DNA of 64,000 bases from Terrihalobacillus insolitus (GCF_028416575.1 NZ_JAMQKB010000010.1:53960-117959), one strand, 5' to 3'; counted from the stretch's first letter, positions 31,368 through 42,133 are shown. Translations and numbers: made by a program. Notes: generated from the letters alone by a model not told the origin.

Positions 31368-32558
31368 TCAACTTTGTTTTGGTACTTCGATCAATACGGC
31401 ATCCCCTTGGCCGCCGCCACTACAAATCGAGGCGATTCCAAGCCCACCGCCACGGCGTTTTAGTTCATAGATTAACGTTAGGATGATCCGCGCACCGCTT
31501 GCGCCAATTGGATGTCCTAGTGCTACAGCACCACCATTCACGTTCATCTTTTCTGGATCTAATCCAGCAATTTTTCCGCTTGCAAGGGACACAGCAGCAA
31601 AGGCCTCGTTCACTTCAAACAGATCGATTTCCTCTATCTTTCTACCAGTCTTTTTAAGTAAAGAATTGATGACAATGCCTGGCGTTTTCGGAAAATCTTT
31701 TGCCTCAACTGCAACCTCATCATGGGCATGGATAATAGCTAATGGCGTTTTACCCTCGCTTTTTGCTCTCTCATCCGACATTAACACGAATGCACAAGCT
31801 CCATCGTTTACTCCTGGTGCGTTTCCAGCGGTGATTGTCCCGTTAGGATCAAATGCTGGTCGCAATTTTGCAAGTCTTTCAACTGTCGTATCCTCTCGCG
31901 GGGCTTCGTCTTGATCGACGATGATTGGATTTCCTTTGCGCTGCGGGATTTCAACTGGAACAATTTCTTGTGCAAACTTTCCATCTTTCCTTGCTTGAAC
32001 GGCACGCTGGTGACTACGGTATGCCCATTCATCCTGTGCCTCTCTTGATAGGCCATATTCTTCTGCCGTATCGTTTCCGTAATTACCCATGTGGACGCCT
32101 TCGAAGGAACAAGTAAGCCCATCATGAATCATCATATCCTTTACTGTTTGATCTCCCATGCGAAATCCAGTTCGCGCATTCGGCAAAAAGTAAGGCGCAT
32201 TGCTCATGCTTTCCATACCACCTGCCACAATGACTTCCTCCTCACCAAGACGAATGAGTTGATCGCCAAGGGTGACACTGCGCATACCTGACGCACATAC
32301 TTTGTTAATCGTTTCGGTTTTCACTTCCCACGGAATACCCGCCTCTCTTGCAGCTTGACGTGACGGAAGTTGTCCTTGTCCTCCTTGTAGCACCGTTCCG
32401 ATAATAACCTCATGAACGACCTCAGCCGCCACGTTACCGCGTGACAGCGCTTCTTTGATCACACTTCCTCCTAATTGTGCAGCCGTTAACGGGCTAATGG
32501 CTCCCCCTAGTTTGCCAAAAGGCGTTCTTGCTCCAGAAACGATCACTGTTTTTCCCAT
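31368..32558 (-). CDS. thl: Acetyl-CoA C-acetyltransferase (thiolase)
   Basis: 396 residues. Catalytic residues: Cys in [14 protein letters not shown], His in [16 protein letters not shown], Cys in [18 protein letters not shown] is also present. Splits acetoacetyl-CoA or longer 3-ketoacyl-CoA, or condenses acetyl-CoA. Second gene of the operon after fadF, with a family C fragment in the intervening gap. Confidence 0.95.
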   Translation of the reverse strand: MGKTVIVSGARTPFGKLGGAISPLTAAQLGGSVIKEALSRGNVAAEVVHEVIIGTVLQGGQGQLPSRQAAREAGIPWEVKTETINKVCASGMRSVTLGDQLIRLGEEEVIVAGGMESMSNAPYFLPNARTGFRMGDQTVKDMMIHDGLTCSFEGVHMGNYGNDTAEEYGLSREAQDEWAYRSHQRAVQARKDGKFAQEIVPVEIPQRKGNPIIVDQDEAPREDTTVERLAKLRPAFDPNGTITAGNAPGVNDGACAFVLMSDERAKSEGKTPLAIIHAHDEVAVEAKDFPKTPGIVINSLLKKTGRKIEEIDLFEVNEAFAAVSLASGKIAGLDPEKMNVNGGAVALGHPIGASGARIILTLIYELKRRGGGLGIASICSGGGQGDAVLIEVPKQS

Positions 32559-32688
32559 TTAAATTCCTCCTCTTTTCATTAAAGTACAGTACTTGACATC
32601 GCTTACATAAAGGTGACTGAACGTTCGCTCGGTAAAGATTCAAAAGAGAAGGGCTCTCTTTTCTTAAAATAGAGGCCCTCCCTTTGCA

Positions 32689-32760
32689 AGAGCGAACTCG
32701 TTTCAGCAAGCTGAAACATCGGGGAATCAGATGGAATCTCGACTCCACCTGATTGGAAAT
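32689..32760 (+). repeat. Family C hairpin repeat, copy C2
   Basis: GCGAACTCGTTTCAGC, then a TTTCAGC/GCTGAAA hairpin, CATCGGGGAATCAG, and an AATCAGATGGA/TCCACCTGATT hairpin. The third hairpin of C1 is missing. Located within the operon between fadF and thl. Confidence 0.75.
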
Positions 32761-32805
32761 CACTAAAGACGAAGGTATAAAATCTATTATACTCTTATTC
32801 TACCA

Positions 32806-34941
32806 TCATGCCGATTTTTCCTCTTTATCTTCAAAAACAGATAACGCTAAGATTTCCGCTACATCCATCGTGCTAATGTCTTCCTCCACCTCTTTTGCCT
32901 TCGTTCCATCGCTTAACATCGTTAAACAGAATGGACACGCACTCGAAATCATCGTCGGATTAACCGCCATCGCCTGTTCCGTCCGAGCAACATTAATCCT
33001 GTTGCCGGTTTTTTCTTCGGTCCACATTAGACCTCCACCTGCACCACAGCACATTGCATTTTCACCGCTTCGTTCCATTTCTACTAGTTTAAGGCCTGGA
33101 ATCGATTTTAATATTTCTCTTGGCGGATCATACACCCCATTGTATCGACCTAAATAACAGGAATCGTGATACGTTAGTGTTTCATTGATAGCAGACTGTG
33201 GCTTAATTCTTCCTTCACTAACCAAATCAAATAGGAGCTGGGTATGATGATAAACCTCTGCTTCAAAACCAAAATCAGGATATTCATTCTTAAAAATATT
33301 ATATGCATGTGGATCGATCGTAACGATTTTTTTGACATCGTTCTTTTCAAATTCTTTTATGTTTTTCTCGGCAAGCTCTTGGAATAAAAATTCATTTCCA
33401 ATTCGGCGTGCGGTATCGCCGGAATTCATTTCTTTGTTTCCTAAGATAGCAAATTTGATGCCAGCTTGATTCATCAGTTTAGCAAAAGCCAATGCAATTT
33501 TCTGACTTCTATTGTCGTAAGAACCCATTGAGCTGACCCAGAAAAGGTATTCAAATGTTTCTCCTTCTTTTTTCAATTCCTTTACAGTAGGAATGTGGAC
33601 GGAATCGTCAAGGTCACGCCAGTTTACGCGTTCTTTTTTCGATAGTCCCCAAGGATTTCCCTGACGTTCGATATTCATCATTGCACGCTGCGCATCAGGA
33701 TCCATTTTCCCTTCTGTTAAGACGAGGTATCTACGTAAGTCAATGATTTTGTCGACGTGTTCATTCATCACTGGACATTGATCCTCACAGTTACGACAGG
33801 TCGTACATGCCCAGAGTTCCTCTTCGGTAATCACATCACCAATTAAACTCGTTTGTTGTAATGTATCAAGGCCAGCAGCTACTTCTTGCTCTGCTGAACC
33901 CCCAGCCATCTTTGCCAAGCGATTTCCTTCTGTATGGGCAAAAGCATAACTCGGAACCCATGGTGTCTGGCCTGTTACTGCAGCACCTGTGGCAGTTAAA
34001 TGATCCCTTAATTTGATGATCAAGTCCATAGGTGACAGCATTTTGCCCGTACCTGTAGCAGGGCAAACATTCGTGCAACGCCCACACTCTACGCAGGCAT
34101 ATAAGTCAATCATTTGATGTTGTGTGAAATCCTCTATTTTTCCAACCCCAAAGGAAACTTCTTCAGCATCTGTTTCGGCTTCGTCGATCTCAAAGTCTAT
34201 TTTAGATAATTTTCCTGGTGGTGTTTCACGGCTAAGGAACACGTTTACTGGCGCCGCCAACAAGTGTGCGTGCTTAGACTGTGGTACGTATACTAAAAAG
34301 CTTAACAATACAAGTAAGTGAATCCACCAAGCTATAAAAAAGATTGCAGCAGCTGCTGTTGGCGGCATCCAAGCGAAAGCGTTTGCAATCAAGGTTGCAA
34401 TTGGTTCTGTCCAGCTACCTTCCTCCCCATGCCAGATGAGTGCCATGCCATTACCAACTAACACCGATACCATTAAGGCTCCAATAAAGAGTAAAACAAG
34501 CCCAGCTTTAAAGCCTCGTTTTAGACGGACAAGCTTTTCGATATAGCGACGATAAAATGCCCATACGACCGCGACTAAAATGGTTAGTGTGACAAGCTCC
34601 TGGAAAAAAGTAAATCCTGGATAAAAAGGGCCTAGTGGTAAGTTCGATCCAGGTGAAAGACCTTTTACAATAAAGTCAATCGCGCCAAATTGAACTAAAA
34701 GAAACCCGTAAAACATCATGACGTGGATGGCGCCCGATTTTTTATCCTTTAGCAGTTTCTTCTGACCAAAAACATATATCCAAATCTTTTCGAAACGTTT
34801 CTTAATTTCTCCATCAAACTCAACTTTCTTCCCCAGTTTGATGTAGGCAATACGCGTCCGAACAACACGGACAAACAAATATAAGCCGTATACAGTGACT
34901 GCTAAAAATAAGAGCCAATTGATAAATAGCCAGCTGTTCAT
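32806..34941 (-). CDS. fadF: FadF-type iron-sulfur membrane oxidoreductase (ETF dehydrogenase role)
   Basis: 711 residues. The N-terminal NarI-like domain has about five to six membrane helices. Two [4Fe-4S] motifs follow (CVECGRCTNVCP near 285 and CTTCRNCEDQCP near 385). The C-terminal heterodisulfide reductase-like part has CCG motifs (DSCYLGRYN, AMCCGAGGGLMW, SACPFCLTML). It probably moves electrons from acyl-CoA dehydrogenase/ETF to menaquinone. First gene of the operon, directly behind the regulated promoter. Confidence 0.92.
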   Translation of the reverse strand: MNSWLFINWLLFLAVTVYGLYLFVRVVRTRIAYIKLGKKVEFDGEIKKRFEKIWIYVFGQKKLLKDKKSGAIHVMMFYGFLLVQFGAIDFIVKGLSPGSNLPLGPFYPGFTFFQELVTLTILVAVVWAFYRRYIEKLVRLKRGFKAGLVLLFIGALMVSVLVGNGMALIWHGEEGSWTEPIATLIANAFAWMPPTAAAAIFFIAWWIHLLVLLSFLVYVPQSKHAHLLAAPVNVFLSRETPPGKLSKIDFEIDEAETDAEEVSFGVGKIEDFTQHQMIDLYACVECGRCTNVCPATGTGKMLSPMDLIIKLRDHLTATGAAVTGQTPWVPSYAFAHTEGNRLAKMAGGSAEQEVAAGLDTLQQTSLIGDVITEEELWACTTCRNCEDQCPVMNEHVDKIIDLRRYLVLTEGKMDPDAQRAMMNIERQGNPWGLSKKERVNWRDLDDSVHIPTVKELKKEGETFEYLFWVSSMGSYDNRSQKIALAFAKLMNQAGIKFAILGNKEMNSGDTARRIGNEFLFQELAEKNIKEFEKNDVKKIVTIDPHAYNIFKNEYPDFGFEAEVYHHTQLLFDLVSEGRIKPQSAINETLTYHDSCYLGRYNGVYDPPREILKSIPGLKLVEMERSGENAMCCGAGGGLMWTEEKTGNRINVARTEQAMAVNPTMISSACPFCLTMLSDGTKAKEVEEDISTMDVAEILALSVFEDKEEKSA

Positions 34942-35101
34942 GTGAAACTCCCCCTGTTCGTGTATACCCCTTTTTCTGCCTTATGTGTACATCCTGCCTA
35001 AAATTCAGAATTTTGTCAATTAGTTCGAGGATGTTTGAAAAGTCATCAATTGATGATCGGTACTTTTTCTCTTTATTGACTTCTTGTACTCTTACTTATA
35101 C

Positions 35102-35129
35102 TTTATATTATGAATGAGCATTCAGTCAA
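35102..35129 (-). promoter_or_regulatory. Promoter of the acyl-CoA operon with embedded palindrome
   Basis: On the minus strand TTGACT (35129-35124), 16-bp spacer, TATAAA (35107-35102). The spacer is filled by the perfect palindrome TGAATGCTCATTCA (35111-35124). Its TGAATG half sites are like those of Bacillus FadR operators, but the spacing is two instead of six. A repressor bound here would block RNA polymerase; the operon-encoded TetR protein is the obvious candidate. Confidence 0.7.
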
Positions 35130-35222
35130 CACATTTTGTCTATTTATTTCATTATCTTTTTTACCTGATTTGGGAATGATAAAAAATGAACTTCTATTGC
35201 TATAAGAGAGGAGACGTTATAT

Positions 35223-36425
35223 TTGGCTATTTTATTTATTGTTAGCAGTCTCGTTCTATTCATTTTATTACTTTGGCTTGATTTTAGACTTGGAAAAAAG
35301 GCCGCTACAAAATCAATCTCCGCATTAGATTTTAGTAGGAAGCAAGGTGATTATTCCCTTTTTTCAGATGGAAACAAGTTATTTGATCAATTTTTTCAAG
35401 ATATCATGGAAGCGCAAAAAAAAATTGATGTCCAATTTTATATTGTTCGAAATGATGAGGTAAGCAAAACATTATTTGATTTACTAAAGGAAAGAGCAAA
35501 AAATGGAGTACAGGTGCGATTACTGATTGATCGCATTGGTGGACTGAAGGTTCGTAAAAAAATTGCAAACGATCTTCGGGACGCTGGCGTTAACGTCATG
35601 TTCAGTGATAAACCACGATTTCCTTATTATTTTTACAAACTTAACCGACGTAACCATAGAAAAATTGCCGTGGTTGATCATAAGATCGGCTATGTAGGTG
35701 GTTTTAATATTGGGAAGGAATACCTCGGCAAGGATGCCTATTTCGGTCCGTGGAGAGATTATCATTTACGACTGACTGGAGAAATTGTTCAGGACTTGGC
35801 GTTCTTATTCCAACATGACTGGAAGGAAAATATGTCGGGGACCCCTTCGATTCCGAAAGATGAAAACGGTTCTACCAATGAGGGAACAAGCCATATAAAA
35901 TTAAGTGCTACTGAGACGGGCCAACTTGAAGATATTCTCGTTAATCGCGTGAATCAAGCGCATTCTGAAATTTTACTTGCTTCACCTTATTTTATACCAA
36001 CCCAACGATTGTTTGAAGCGTTCGTACAAGCGATCAAGCGTGGGGTCGAGGTTACACTAGTCGCTCCGTTAAAAGGGGACCATCCATTTGTTAAGCCTGC
36101 TAGTATTCCCTACTATCGGGAGCTTTCCAATGCTGGAGGACACGTTTATTTATATGACAAAGGTTTTTATCATGCAAAAGTGATGATTGTGGATCAAGAG
36201 CTTTGCGAAATCGGAACGGCTAATTTGGATCAAAGAAGTCTTTTTCTGAATAAAGAAGTAAGTGCTGTTTTCACGGATAGCGATACGTTCATTCATGAAA
36301 TAAGAAGCTCGTTTATCCAGGATCGAAATGCTAGCATTCCATTAACGGAGAATGGCTTAAAAAAACGTTCGTTTTCTTCCAAAATTAGCGGTGTTCTCGC
36401 AAAATGTATTAAACCTTTGCTATAA
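35223..36425 (+). CDS. clsB: Cardiolipin synthase-type phospholipase D protein (YwjE/ClsB)
   Basis: 400 residues, TTG start behind AGAGGAGA. One N-terminal membrane helix, then two PLD domains, each with an HKD motif: HRKIAVVDHKIGYVGG (about 140-155) and HAKVMIVDQELCEIGTANLD (about 320-340). Joins two phosphatidylglycerol molecules to cardiolipin. Divergent from fadF as in B. subtilis (ywjE beside ywjF). Shorter than ClsA forms, which have two N-terminal helices. Confidence 0.88.
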   Translation: MAILFIVSSLVLFILLLWLDFRLGKKAATKSISALDFSRKQGDYSLFSDGNKLFDQFFQDIMEAQKKIDVQFYIVRNDEVSKTLFDLLKERAKNGVQVRLLIDRIGGLKVRKKIANDLRDAGVNVMFSDKPRFPYYFYKLNRRNHRKIAVVDHKIGYVGGFNIGKEYLGKDAYFGPWRDYHLRLTGEIVQDLAFLFQHDWKENMSGTPSIPKDENGSTNEGTSHIKLSATETGQLEDILVNRVNQAHSEILLASPYFIPTQRLFEAFVQAIKRGVEVTLVAPLKGDHPFVKPASIPYYRELSNAGGHVYLYDKGFYHAKVMIVDQELCEIGTANLDQRSLFLNKEVSAVFTDSDTFIHEIRSSFIQDRNASIPLTENGLKKRSFSSKISGVLAKCIKPLL

Positions 36426-36462
36426 TAATGTGTTCACGAATTGTTTTTAAGGAGGAATTACA

Positions 36463-36645
36463 GTGAAGGAACTTATATTAGCTTTACTAACTGGACTAGT
36501 AGTTGGTTTTATTTTTGCATGGATTAAACTCCCGATCCCAGCGCCACCTGCTTTGGCAGGTGTAGCAGGAATTGTTGGTATATATGCTGGATTCAAACTG
36601 TTTCAATTTGTTAGCCCTGTACTTAGTAGAATTTTTACATGGTAA
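36463..36645 (+). CDS. XapX-domain small membrane protein
   Basis: 60 residues, GTG start behind AAGGAGG. Two hydrophobic helices around a Pro-rich turn (WIKLPIPAPPALAGVAGIVG), the hallmark of XapX/DUF1427 proteins. Function unknown. It follows clsB by 37 bp and may be co-transcribed; a family A element follows. Confidence 0.85.
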   Translation: MKELILALLTGLVVGFIFAWIKLPIPAPPALAGVAGIVGIYAGFKLFQFVSPVLSRIFTW

Positions 36646-36667
36646 CGTGAACTATTTTAACCTATAC

Positions 36668-37004
36668 GAGGTTGTTCAAAAAGTCACCAAATGATAAGCG
36701 TCGCATCTCGGGCCCACACGATGTGGGTCATGCAGGCGTTGCCACAGGACGTGGCGGTCTTAGCCTGTATTCCTTAAATGGCTTGTTTTTCCGTTCCTTG
36801 GAAAAGAAACCCGCTTTTCCTGCGTGCGAAGTATATTCAGGGAAGCATTCCTTTTGCTCACGTATTAAAAGCATACGCTCCGTTACTCAAAACAGCGCCG
36901 CCTCGACCTGCTTGCGACGCACAGGACGTGCTAGTGTCGACGTTGCCACAGGACGTGGCGATATTAGTCGACCTTCTAATTTGCCGACTTTTTGAACACG
37001 CACT
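36668..37004 (+). repeat. Family A MITE-like element, copy A4
   Basis: Same ends as A1 and A2; flanked by a 5-bp TATAC duplication. 337 bp, with the GGGCCCACACGATGTGGG module and the ACGTGGC hairpins but without the AGAAGAAC block. Confidence 0.88.
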
Positions 37005-37009
37005 ATACG

Positions 37010-37055
37010 TAAAAAAACGGAGTGTTCGATTCATGTTCGAATACTCCGTTTTTTG
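37010..37055. terminator. Terminator of argS
   Basis: AAAACGGAGTGTTCGA pairs with TTCGAATACTCCGTTTT around a short loop, with A/T runs on both sides. Confidence 0.8.
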
Positions 37056-37059
37056 TGTT

Positions 37060-38730
37060 TTACATTTTTTCTGGTGCACTGACACCAATAAGTGTAAGGC
37101 CATTTTCAAGTGTGATCCTTACAGCTTTCATTAAGGCAATCCTTGCTTTCGTCCGTTCGATGTTATCTTGATCCAACACTTTTTCTGCGTTATAGAAGCT
37201 GTGTAATGTTGAAGCCAATTCAAAAATGTATTGGGTGATCCGATGTGGTGTCCGTTTTTCTGCGGCATCGGCGACAACCTGCGGGAATTCCCCTAAACGT
37301 TTAAGCAGATTTTCTTCTTTTTCTGTGATGAGAAGAGAAGCATTGTACTGTGCATTAACATCTAAACCTTTTTCCTGTGCTTGCTTTAGCATCGTACAAA
37401 TTCTAGCATGTGCATATTGGGCATAATAAACAGGATTTTCATTTGACTGGGAGCGAGCTACATCTATGTCAAAATCGAGATGGGAATCACTAGAGCGCAT
37501 TACAAAGAAATAACGCATTGCGTCAACCCCAACTTCTTCCATAAGCTCTCTTAATGTGATCGCTTTTCCTGTACGCTTACTCATTTTCACCTTCTGTCCA
37601 TCTTGAAAAAGGTTCACCATTTGAATAATTTCTACTTCTAATGTGTTGGCCTCGTACCCTAATGCTTGAATGGCCGCCTTCATTCTCGGAATATAACCGT
37701 GATGATCTGCACCCCAAATGTTGATTAACGTCTGAAAACCACGATCTAATTTATTTTTATGGTATGCAATATCTGGTGTTAAGTACGTGTAGCTTCCATC
37801 CTGTTTAATAAGGACACGATCTTTGTCATCGCCGAAGTCGGTTGATCGAAACCAAGTTGCACCGTCTTTCTCGTATATATAGCCTTTTTCCTTCAACTTT
37901 TCAAGTGTTGGTTTCAGTTTATTTTCTGTATAAAGAGACGTTTCGGAAAACCAGTTATGAAAGGTTACGCCAAATTGCCTCAAATCGTTTTCTAGTTTTT
38001 GTACCTCATAGGATAAACCATATTCACGAAAAAATTTGCGGCGTGCTTCTTCGGATTGGTGGACCCACTTATCTCCATCCTTATTCGCGATTTCCATTCC
38101 TAACTCGATGATGTCCTTTCCATGATAACCATCTTCAGGCATGTCCCATTCTTCCCCTAGTGCCTGCATATAGCGAGCTTCAACAGATAGCGCCAAATTC
38201 ATCATTTGATTACCAGCATCGTTAATATAGTACTCGCGCTGGACATCATAGCCTGCTTTTTCTAGGATGTTGCACAGTGCATCACCAACAGCCGCACCAC
38301 GCGCATGCCCTAAGTGCAGATCCCCTGTAGGATTAGCAGAAACAAATTCGACTTGGATTTTATGACCGTTTCCAGTGTTTGTTTTACCGTATGTCTCCCC
38401 AGCTTTTAATATGTTCGGGATGAGATTGGTTAAATAATGATTGTCCATAAAAAAGTTAATGAACCCAGGTCCCGCTATTTCCATCTTTTTGATCGATGCT
38501 CTTGTTTCATCAAACTGTGCCACAATGTCTTCTGCAATCTTTCTTGGTGCCATTTTTGCGATTCTAGCTAGCTGCATCGCGATGTTGGTAGCGTAATCAC
38601 CATGTGTTTTATCCTTAGGCTGATCGAGCACAACATCCGGTAGTTCTTCTTCGGTTGCGAGACCTGCCTTTAAAACGGCTTGAGCAATTTCAAATTTTAA
38701 TCTATTCTGTGTCTCCTCCATAATGTTCAT
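37060..38730 (-). CDS. argS: Arginyl-tRNA synthetase
   Basis: 556 residues, class I synthetase. The HIGH motif appears as [12 protein letters not shown], the KMSKS loop as [10 protein letters not shown], with the N-terminal Add1 domain and the C-terminal anticodon-binding DALR domain ([21 protein letters not shown] by parts). The ATG at 38730 overlaps the end of ywiB by 29 bp, so the two are translationally linked. No T-box leader is visible. Confidence 0.98.
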   Translation of the reverse strand: MNIMEETQNRLKFEIAQAVLKAGLATEEELPDVVLDQPKDKTHGDYATNIAMQLARIAKMAPRKIAEDIVAQFDETRASIKKMEIAGPGFINFFMDNHYLTNLIPNILKAGETYGKTNTGNGHKIQVEFVSANPTGDLHLGHARGAAVGDALCNILEKAGYDVQREYYINDAGNQMMNLALSVEARYMQALGEEWDMPEDGYHGKDIIELGMEIANKDGDKWVHQSEEARRKFFREYGLSYEVQKLENDLRQFGVTFHNWFSETSLYTENKLKPTLEKLKEKGYIYEKDGATWFRSTDFGDDKDRVLIKQDGSYTYLTPDIAYHKNKLDRGFQTLINIWGADHHGYIPRMKAAIQALGYEANTLEVEIIQMVNLFQDGQKVKMSKRTGKAITLRELMEEVGVDAMRYFFVMRSSDSHLDFDIDVARSQSNENPVYYAQYAHARICTMLKQAQEKGLDVNAQYNASLLITEKEENLLKRLGEFPQVVADAAEKRTPHRITQYIFELASTLHSFYNAEKVLDQDNIERTKARIALMKAVRITLENGLTLIGVSAPEKM

Positions 38731-39163
38731 CCTTGGTTTCCTCCTTAAAAGATAACGTCAATCGATGTTTTCTCTTCTGTTCACCGTTCAACTTGACCTG
38801 GTAGCTTACAAAAAGCTCTCCCTTTTTTTGATTGCCAAGCTGGTGGTAGCTTATTTGATCCGTATAGGTTTCCATATGTAAGGTTCCATATTCGTGGCGA
38901 TAAACGTTTTCTGTTGTCTGCTTTCTTTTAAATACTTGGTGCATTTCCACACCACCACTCCGTTTTACGCTTACTTTACCAGGTTGAATTGTGATCAACG
39001 CTAGAATATCCTCTGCCTCTTCTCTGTGCTCAACAAAGGTCAGAACGTTTATATTTCCCTTTTTTATTAAGGTACCCGACTCTTCTATCGTTATCGATTC
39101 TACATGATCTAGCTCTCGTATCTCGGTTGTTAAGTCTATTGAGACTGGAATTTTTTGCACCAC
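38702..39163 (-). CDS. ywiB: DUF1934 beta-barrel protein (YwiB)
   Basis: 153 residues, GTG start after GGGAG. Lipocalin-like beta protein of the DUF1934 family, usually found just before argS. Typical parts are [28 protein letters not shown] and [14 protein letters not shown]. Function unknown. Overlaps argS. Confidence 0.9.
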   Translation of the reverse strand: MVQKIPVSIDLTTEIRELDHVESITIEESGTLIKKGNINVLTFVEHREEAEDILALITIQPGKVSVKRSGGVEMHQVFKRKQTTENVYRHEYGTLHMETYTDQISYHQLGNQKKGELFVSYQVKLNGEQKRKHRLTLSFKEETKDEHYGGDTE

Positions 39164-39230
39164 GTTTGTAAACTCCCATCCAAATGTCAGTCATATGAAA
39201 TATTCTAATTCTATTTTACCAAAAGTGCAA

Positions 39231-39256
39231 AAACGCTCCCAACTATTCGGAAGCGC
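39231..39256 (-). terminator. Terminator of the AimR-like gene
   Basis: GCGCTTCC pairs with GGGAGCGT, followed by TTTT on the minus strand. It leaves no space for a pheromone gene downstream. Confidence 0.65.
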
Positions 39257-39259
39257 TTG

Positions 39260-40330
39260 TTAGTTTAGCCTATTAAGCTCGAGGAGTGGTAGTCTAGCAA
39301 AAAAATAGTCGCTCCGCTCTTCAATAAACCGCACGTAAGATTTTTCTAATAATCGCTTATCCTGCATTGCTTTTCCTAAATAATACATTTGAAAGGGTGT
39401 TTTAAATTCGATGTTAGCAATAATTTCGATACACGCTGCATTGTCACCTCTAGCTAATGCAAGATGGGCTTGTTCCGCTTCATCATCAGAAGTGACCCCG
39501 TCCGTTACCCCATGATAGGCCGAAATAAATGGAATCGTATAATTGGTGATACCGTAGACACCTGGGCTATGGTTTATGGAATGGGCAATGGTTAATGCTT
39601 CATTGGCGTGAGACATTGCCTGTTGGTAGCGATCAAACACATAGCCTAGGGCCATCGTATTATGAATATCCGTTTTCTTCCTGGGGTTGTATGTGTTGTT
39701 TAACAGACGAAAACCATATTTTCTAGCCATCACCATTTCGTTTCTTTTCCAATGATAGGTCAATAGCACTTCATCTAACCGCAACGAGAAAAGTTCTTTT
39801 ATAAGTGGTTCCTCTATCGTTGCAAGGTTTTCTGTTAAAGAATCTAAATATTTTCCAAGCATTCCGTATTGACACATTTCATAATAAGCATAGACGTGTA
39901 AAAAATCACGCAAGCATAAAAGCACATCTTCTTCTAGCTTTAAGCTGCTCAGCATGGACAAATACCGGTGTGGTTTTGTTCTATTTTTACGTCGATCTAA
40001 AATTACTTGATAGACACTAGCCCAATTGTGATTTCTGGCGTTATGGACCTGCTTGTTTTTGTTTATCAATATGGCTACGTCGTCTAAAAATCCGTTTGTG
40101 TACAAAAATTCTAAGCTAACACGTAAATTGTCATCCGATGTTACATGGAGACAAACAGCACGCATCAACTCCATTACTTCAGCTGGCGCGTATCTCGCGG
40201 ACAACATTTTGATGATAAGATTTAGTGGGAGCTCTTCACCGTTCACGACAAATTGCTCCTGAAAGATCGATTTATTCATCAAAGGCTGTTGCCCATCCAA
40301 GGATTTCATATCATGATGGTTATTGAACAT
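39260..40330 (-). CDS. AimR-family TPR regulator, orphan chromosomal copy
   Basis: About 356 residues from the ATG at 40330 (AAGGTG upstream). The C-terminal part matches the phage AimR plan: an AEQAHLALARGDNAACIEI repeat, then FARLPLLELNRL at the end, equivalent to the IRLPLLELQKM end of SPbeta AimR. The middle is TPR-like helical repeats. The N-terminus (SARYAPAEVMELMRAVCLHV) aligns with AimR after its first helices, so most of the HTH seems lacking. No aimP-like gene and no phage genes lie beside it. Function unknown; a peptide-sensing role is inference. Confidence 0.75.
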   Translation of the reverse strand: MFNNHHDMKSLDGQQPLMNKSIFQEQFVVNGEELPLNLIIKMLSARYAPAEVMELMRAVCLHVTSDDNLRVSLEFLYTNGFLDDVAILINKNKQVHNARNHNWASVYQVILDRRKNRTKPHRYLSMLSSLKLEEDVLLCLRDFLHVYAYYEMCQYGMLGKYLDSLTENLATIEEPLIKELFSLRLDEVLLTYHWKRNEMVMARKYGFRLLNNTYNPRKKTDIHNTMALGYVFDRYQQAMSHANEALTIAHSINHSPGVYGITNYTIPFISAYHGVTDGVTSDDEAEQAHLALARGDNAACIEIIANIEFKTPFQMYYLGKAMQDKRLLEKSYVRFIEERSDYFFARLPLLELNRLN

Positions 40331-40406
40331 CGTTACCACACCTTACTATTTTCCTTATTGTACCACGAGGTGTTCATTTTCGACATATTTATATAAAATA
40401 ATACAA

Positions 40407-41288
40407 TTATTTAGCTCTATTTACCCAGCCTAACAATATTTCGCGGACAAACTTGCTTGCGGCAATGGCAGTTTGTTCTGTCGGATCATATGCCGGCGCA
40501 ACTTCGACCAGGTCTGCACCAATCACATGAATCGGTGCTTCTGCAATAAGTTGAATGGCCTCGAGCAGTTCTTTTGATGTTATTCCCCCTGCTTCTGCTG
40601 TACCAGTCCCAGGTCCATAAGCTGGATCTAACACATCTATATCAATCGTTACATATACATTTCTTCCTTTTAATGATGGAAGAATCTCTCGTAGCGGGGC
40701 AGCAACATCAAATTTTGCCATGTGCATACCACTCTCTTTCGCATATTGAAATTCTTCTCGCATGCCAGAACGAATACCAAATGAGTACACATTGGAAGGT
40801 CCGATTAATGCACATGCCTTCCGAATTGGTGTGGAATGGGATAGTGGTTCTCCTTCATACTCTTCCCTTAGGTCTGCGTGTGCATCAATGTGGATAAGCG
40901 CTATATCTGGGTATTTTTCATATACTGCTTGTATAATCGGCCAGCTAACGAGATGCTCTCCACCTAGTCCTAATGGAAATTTGTCCATGTCGAGTATTTT
41001 TTTTACATAGTCATAAATCATCGTCAAGCTGCGTTTCGGATTCCCAAATGGTAGTGGAATGTCTCCAGCGTCAAAGTAGTTCACCTCTTCTAAGTGCTTG
41101 TCCATATATGGGCTATATTCTTCTAAGCCAATGGAAGCTTCCCTAATTCTGCTAGGTCCAAATCGAGAACCTGGTCGAAAACTTACTGTCCAATCCATTG
41201 GCATACCGTATAAAATGGCATCTGCCTGCTTATGGTCTGGTCGAGCCATAATAAATACTTTGCCAGAATATGCTTCATCAAACCGCAT
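40407..41288 (-). CDS. speB: Agmatinase
   Basis: Hydrolyses agmatine to putrescine and urea. 293 residues, ureohydrolase fold with the three manganese motifs: GGEHLVSWP, HIDAHADLR and TIDIDVLDPAYGPGTGT. Start behind GGGGAGGG. It follows speE by 17 bp, forming the polyamine operon seen in bacilli. Confidence 0.97.
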   Translation of the reverse strand: MRFDEAYSGKVFIMARPDHKQADAILYGMPMDWTVSFRPGSRFGPSRIREASIGLEEYSPYMDKHLEEVNYFDAGDIPLPFGNPKRSLTMIYDYVKKILDMDKFPLGLGGEHLVSWPIIQAVYEKYPDIALIHIDAHADLREEYEGEPLSHSTPIRKACALIGPSNVYSFGIRSGMREEFQYAKESGMHMAKFDVAAPLREILPSLKGRNVYVTIDIDVLDPAYGPGTGTAEAGGITSKELLEAIQLIAEAPIHVIGADLVEVAPAYDPTEQTAIAASKFVREILLGWVNRAK

Positions 41289-41305
41289 TTCTTGATTCCC
41301 TCCCC

Positions 41306-42133
41306 TTACTCGGTTAAATCCTTGACAAACTTCGGAAGTGCAAAGGATGCATAGTGAAGTTCTTTTGTATAATAGTTCGTTTCGATTTCTGTAAAGCGCT
41401 CCTCTTTCACCTTTAACGGGTCATGGATTTTACTTCCCATTGTAAATGTCCAAAGCCCACTCGGATAGGTCGGAATGTTCGCCGTATACAGTCTTGTAAT
41501 AGGGAAAATTTCTTGCACATCCCCGTATACTTGTTTTATTAAATCTGCTTTAAACCACGGGTTGTCCGTTTGTGCGACAAGAATACCATCTTCCTTCAGA
41601 GCTTTTGATATCCCATCATAAAACCCTTTTGTAAATAAACCGACAGCAGGTCCAACTGGCTCCGTTGAATCAACCATAATGACATCATAAGCTCGTTTAC
41701 TTTCGGCTATATGCTTAAATCCATCGGCAACTTTCACCTCTACTCGTGGATCATCTAATGCACCTGCAATTTTCGGTATGTATTTTTTGGAGTATTCGAT
41801 TACTTTCCCATCTATTTCTACTAATGTAGCCTTTTCCACTTGTTTATGTTTGAGAATTTCGCGGATTACCCCACCGTCACCACCACCAACGACCAACACA
41901 TGTTTTGGACTGGGGTGTGTAAATAATGGAACGTGTGCGATCATCTCATGATAGACAAACTCATCTTTTTGAGTTGTCATTACCATGCCATCAAGCACAA
42001 GCATGTTTCCCCATTCCTCTGTTTCGATCATGTCCAGCTTTTGAAAATCCGTCTGCTCCGTGTGCAATGTTTGTTTCACTTTTGCTGTAATACCAAATTT
42101 TTCTGTTTGTTTTTCAGTAAACCATAAATCCAT
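41306..42133 (-). CDS. speE: Spermidine synthase
   Basis: Transfers aminopropyl from decarboxylated S-adenosylmethionine to putrescine. 275 residues with the SpeE motifs [32 protein letters not shown] and TDNPWFK. First gene of the speE-speB pair and divergent from pbpG. Confidence 0.97.
   Translation of the reverse strand: MDLWFTEKQTEKFGITAKVKQTLHTEQTDFQKLDMIETEEWGNMLVLDGMVMTTQKDEFVYHEMIAHVPLFTHPSPKHVLVVGGGDGGVIREILKHKQVEKATLVEIDGKVIEYSKKYIPKIAGALDDPRVEVKVADGFKHIAESKRAYDVIMVDSTEPVGPAVGLFTKGFYDGISKALKEDGILVAQTDNPWFKADLIKQVYGDVQEIFPITRLYTANIPTYPSGLWTFTMGSKIHDPLKVKEERFTEIETNYYTKELHYASFALPKFVKDLTE

Noticed and set aside
38731..39260. T-box leader for argS
   Set aside because: argS overlaps ywiB and no T-box element or specifier hairpin is visible upstream.
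39260..40330. Prophage around the AimR-like gene
   Set aside because: All neighbours are conserved housekeeping genes in the B. subtilis order; no integrase, repressor or structural genes.
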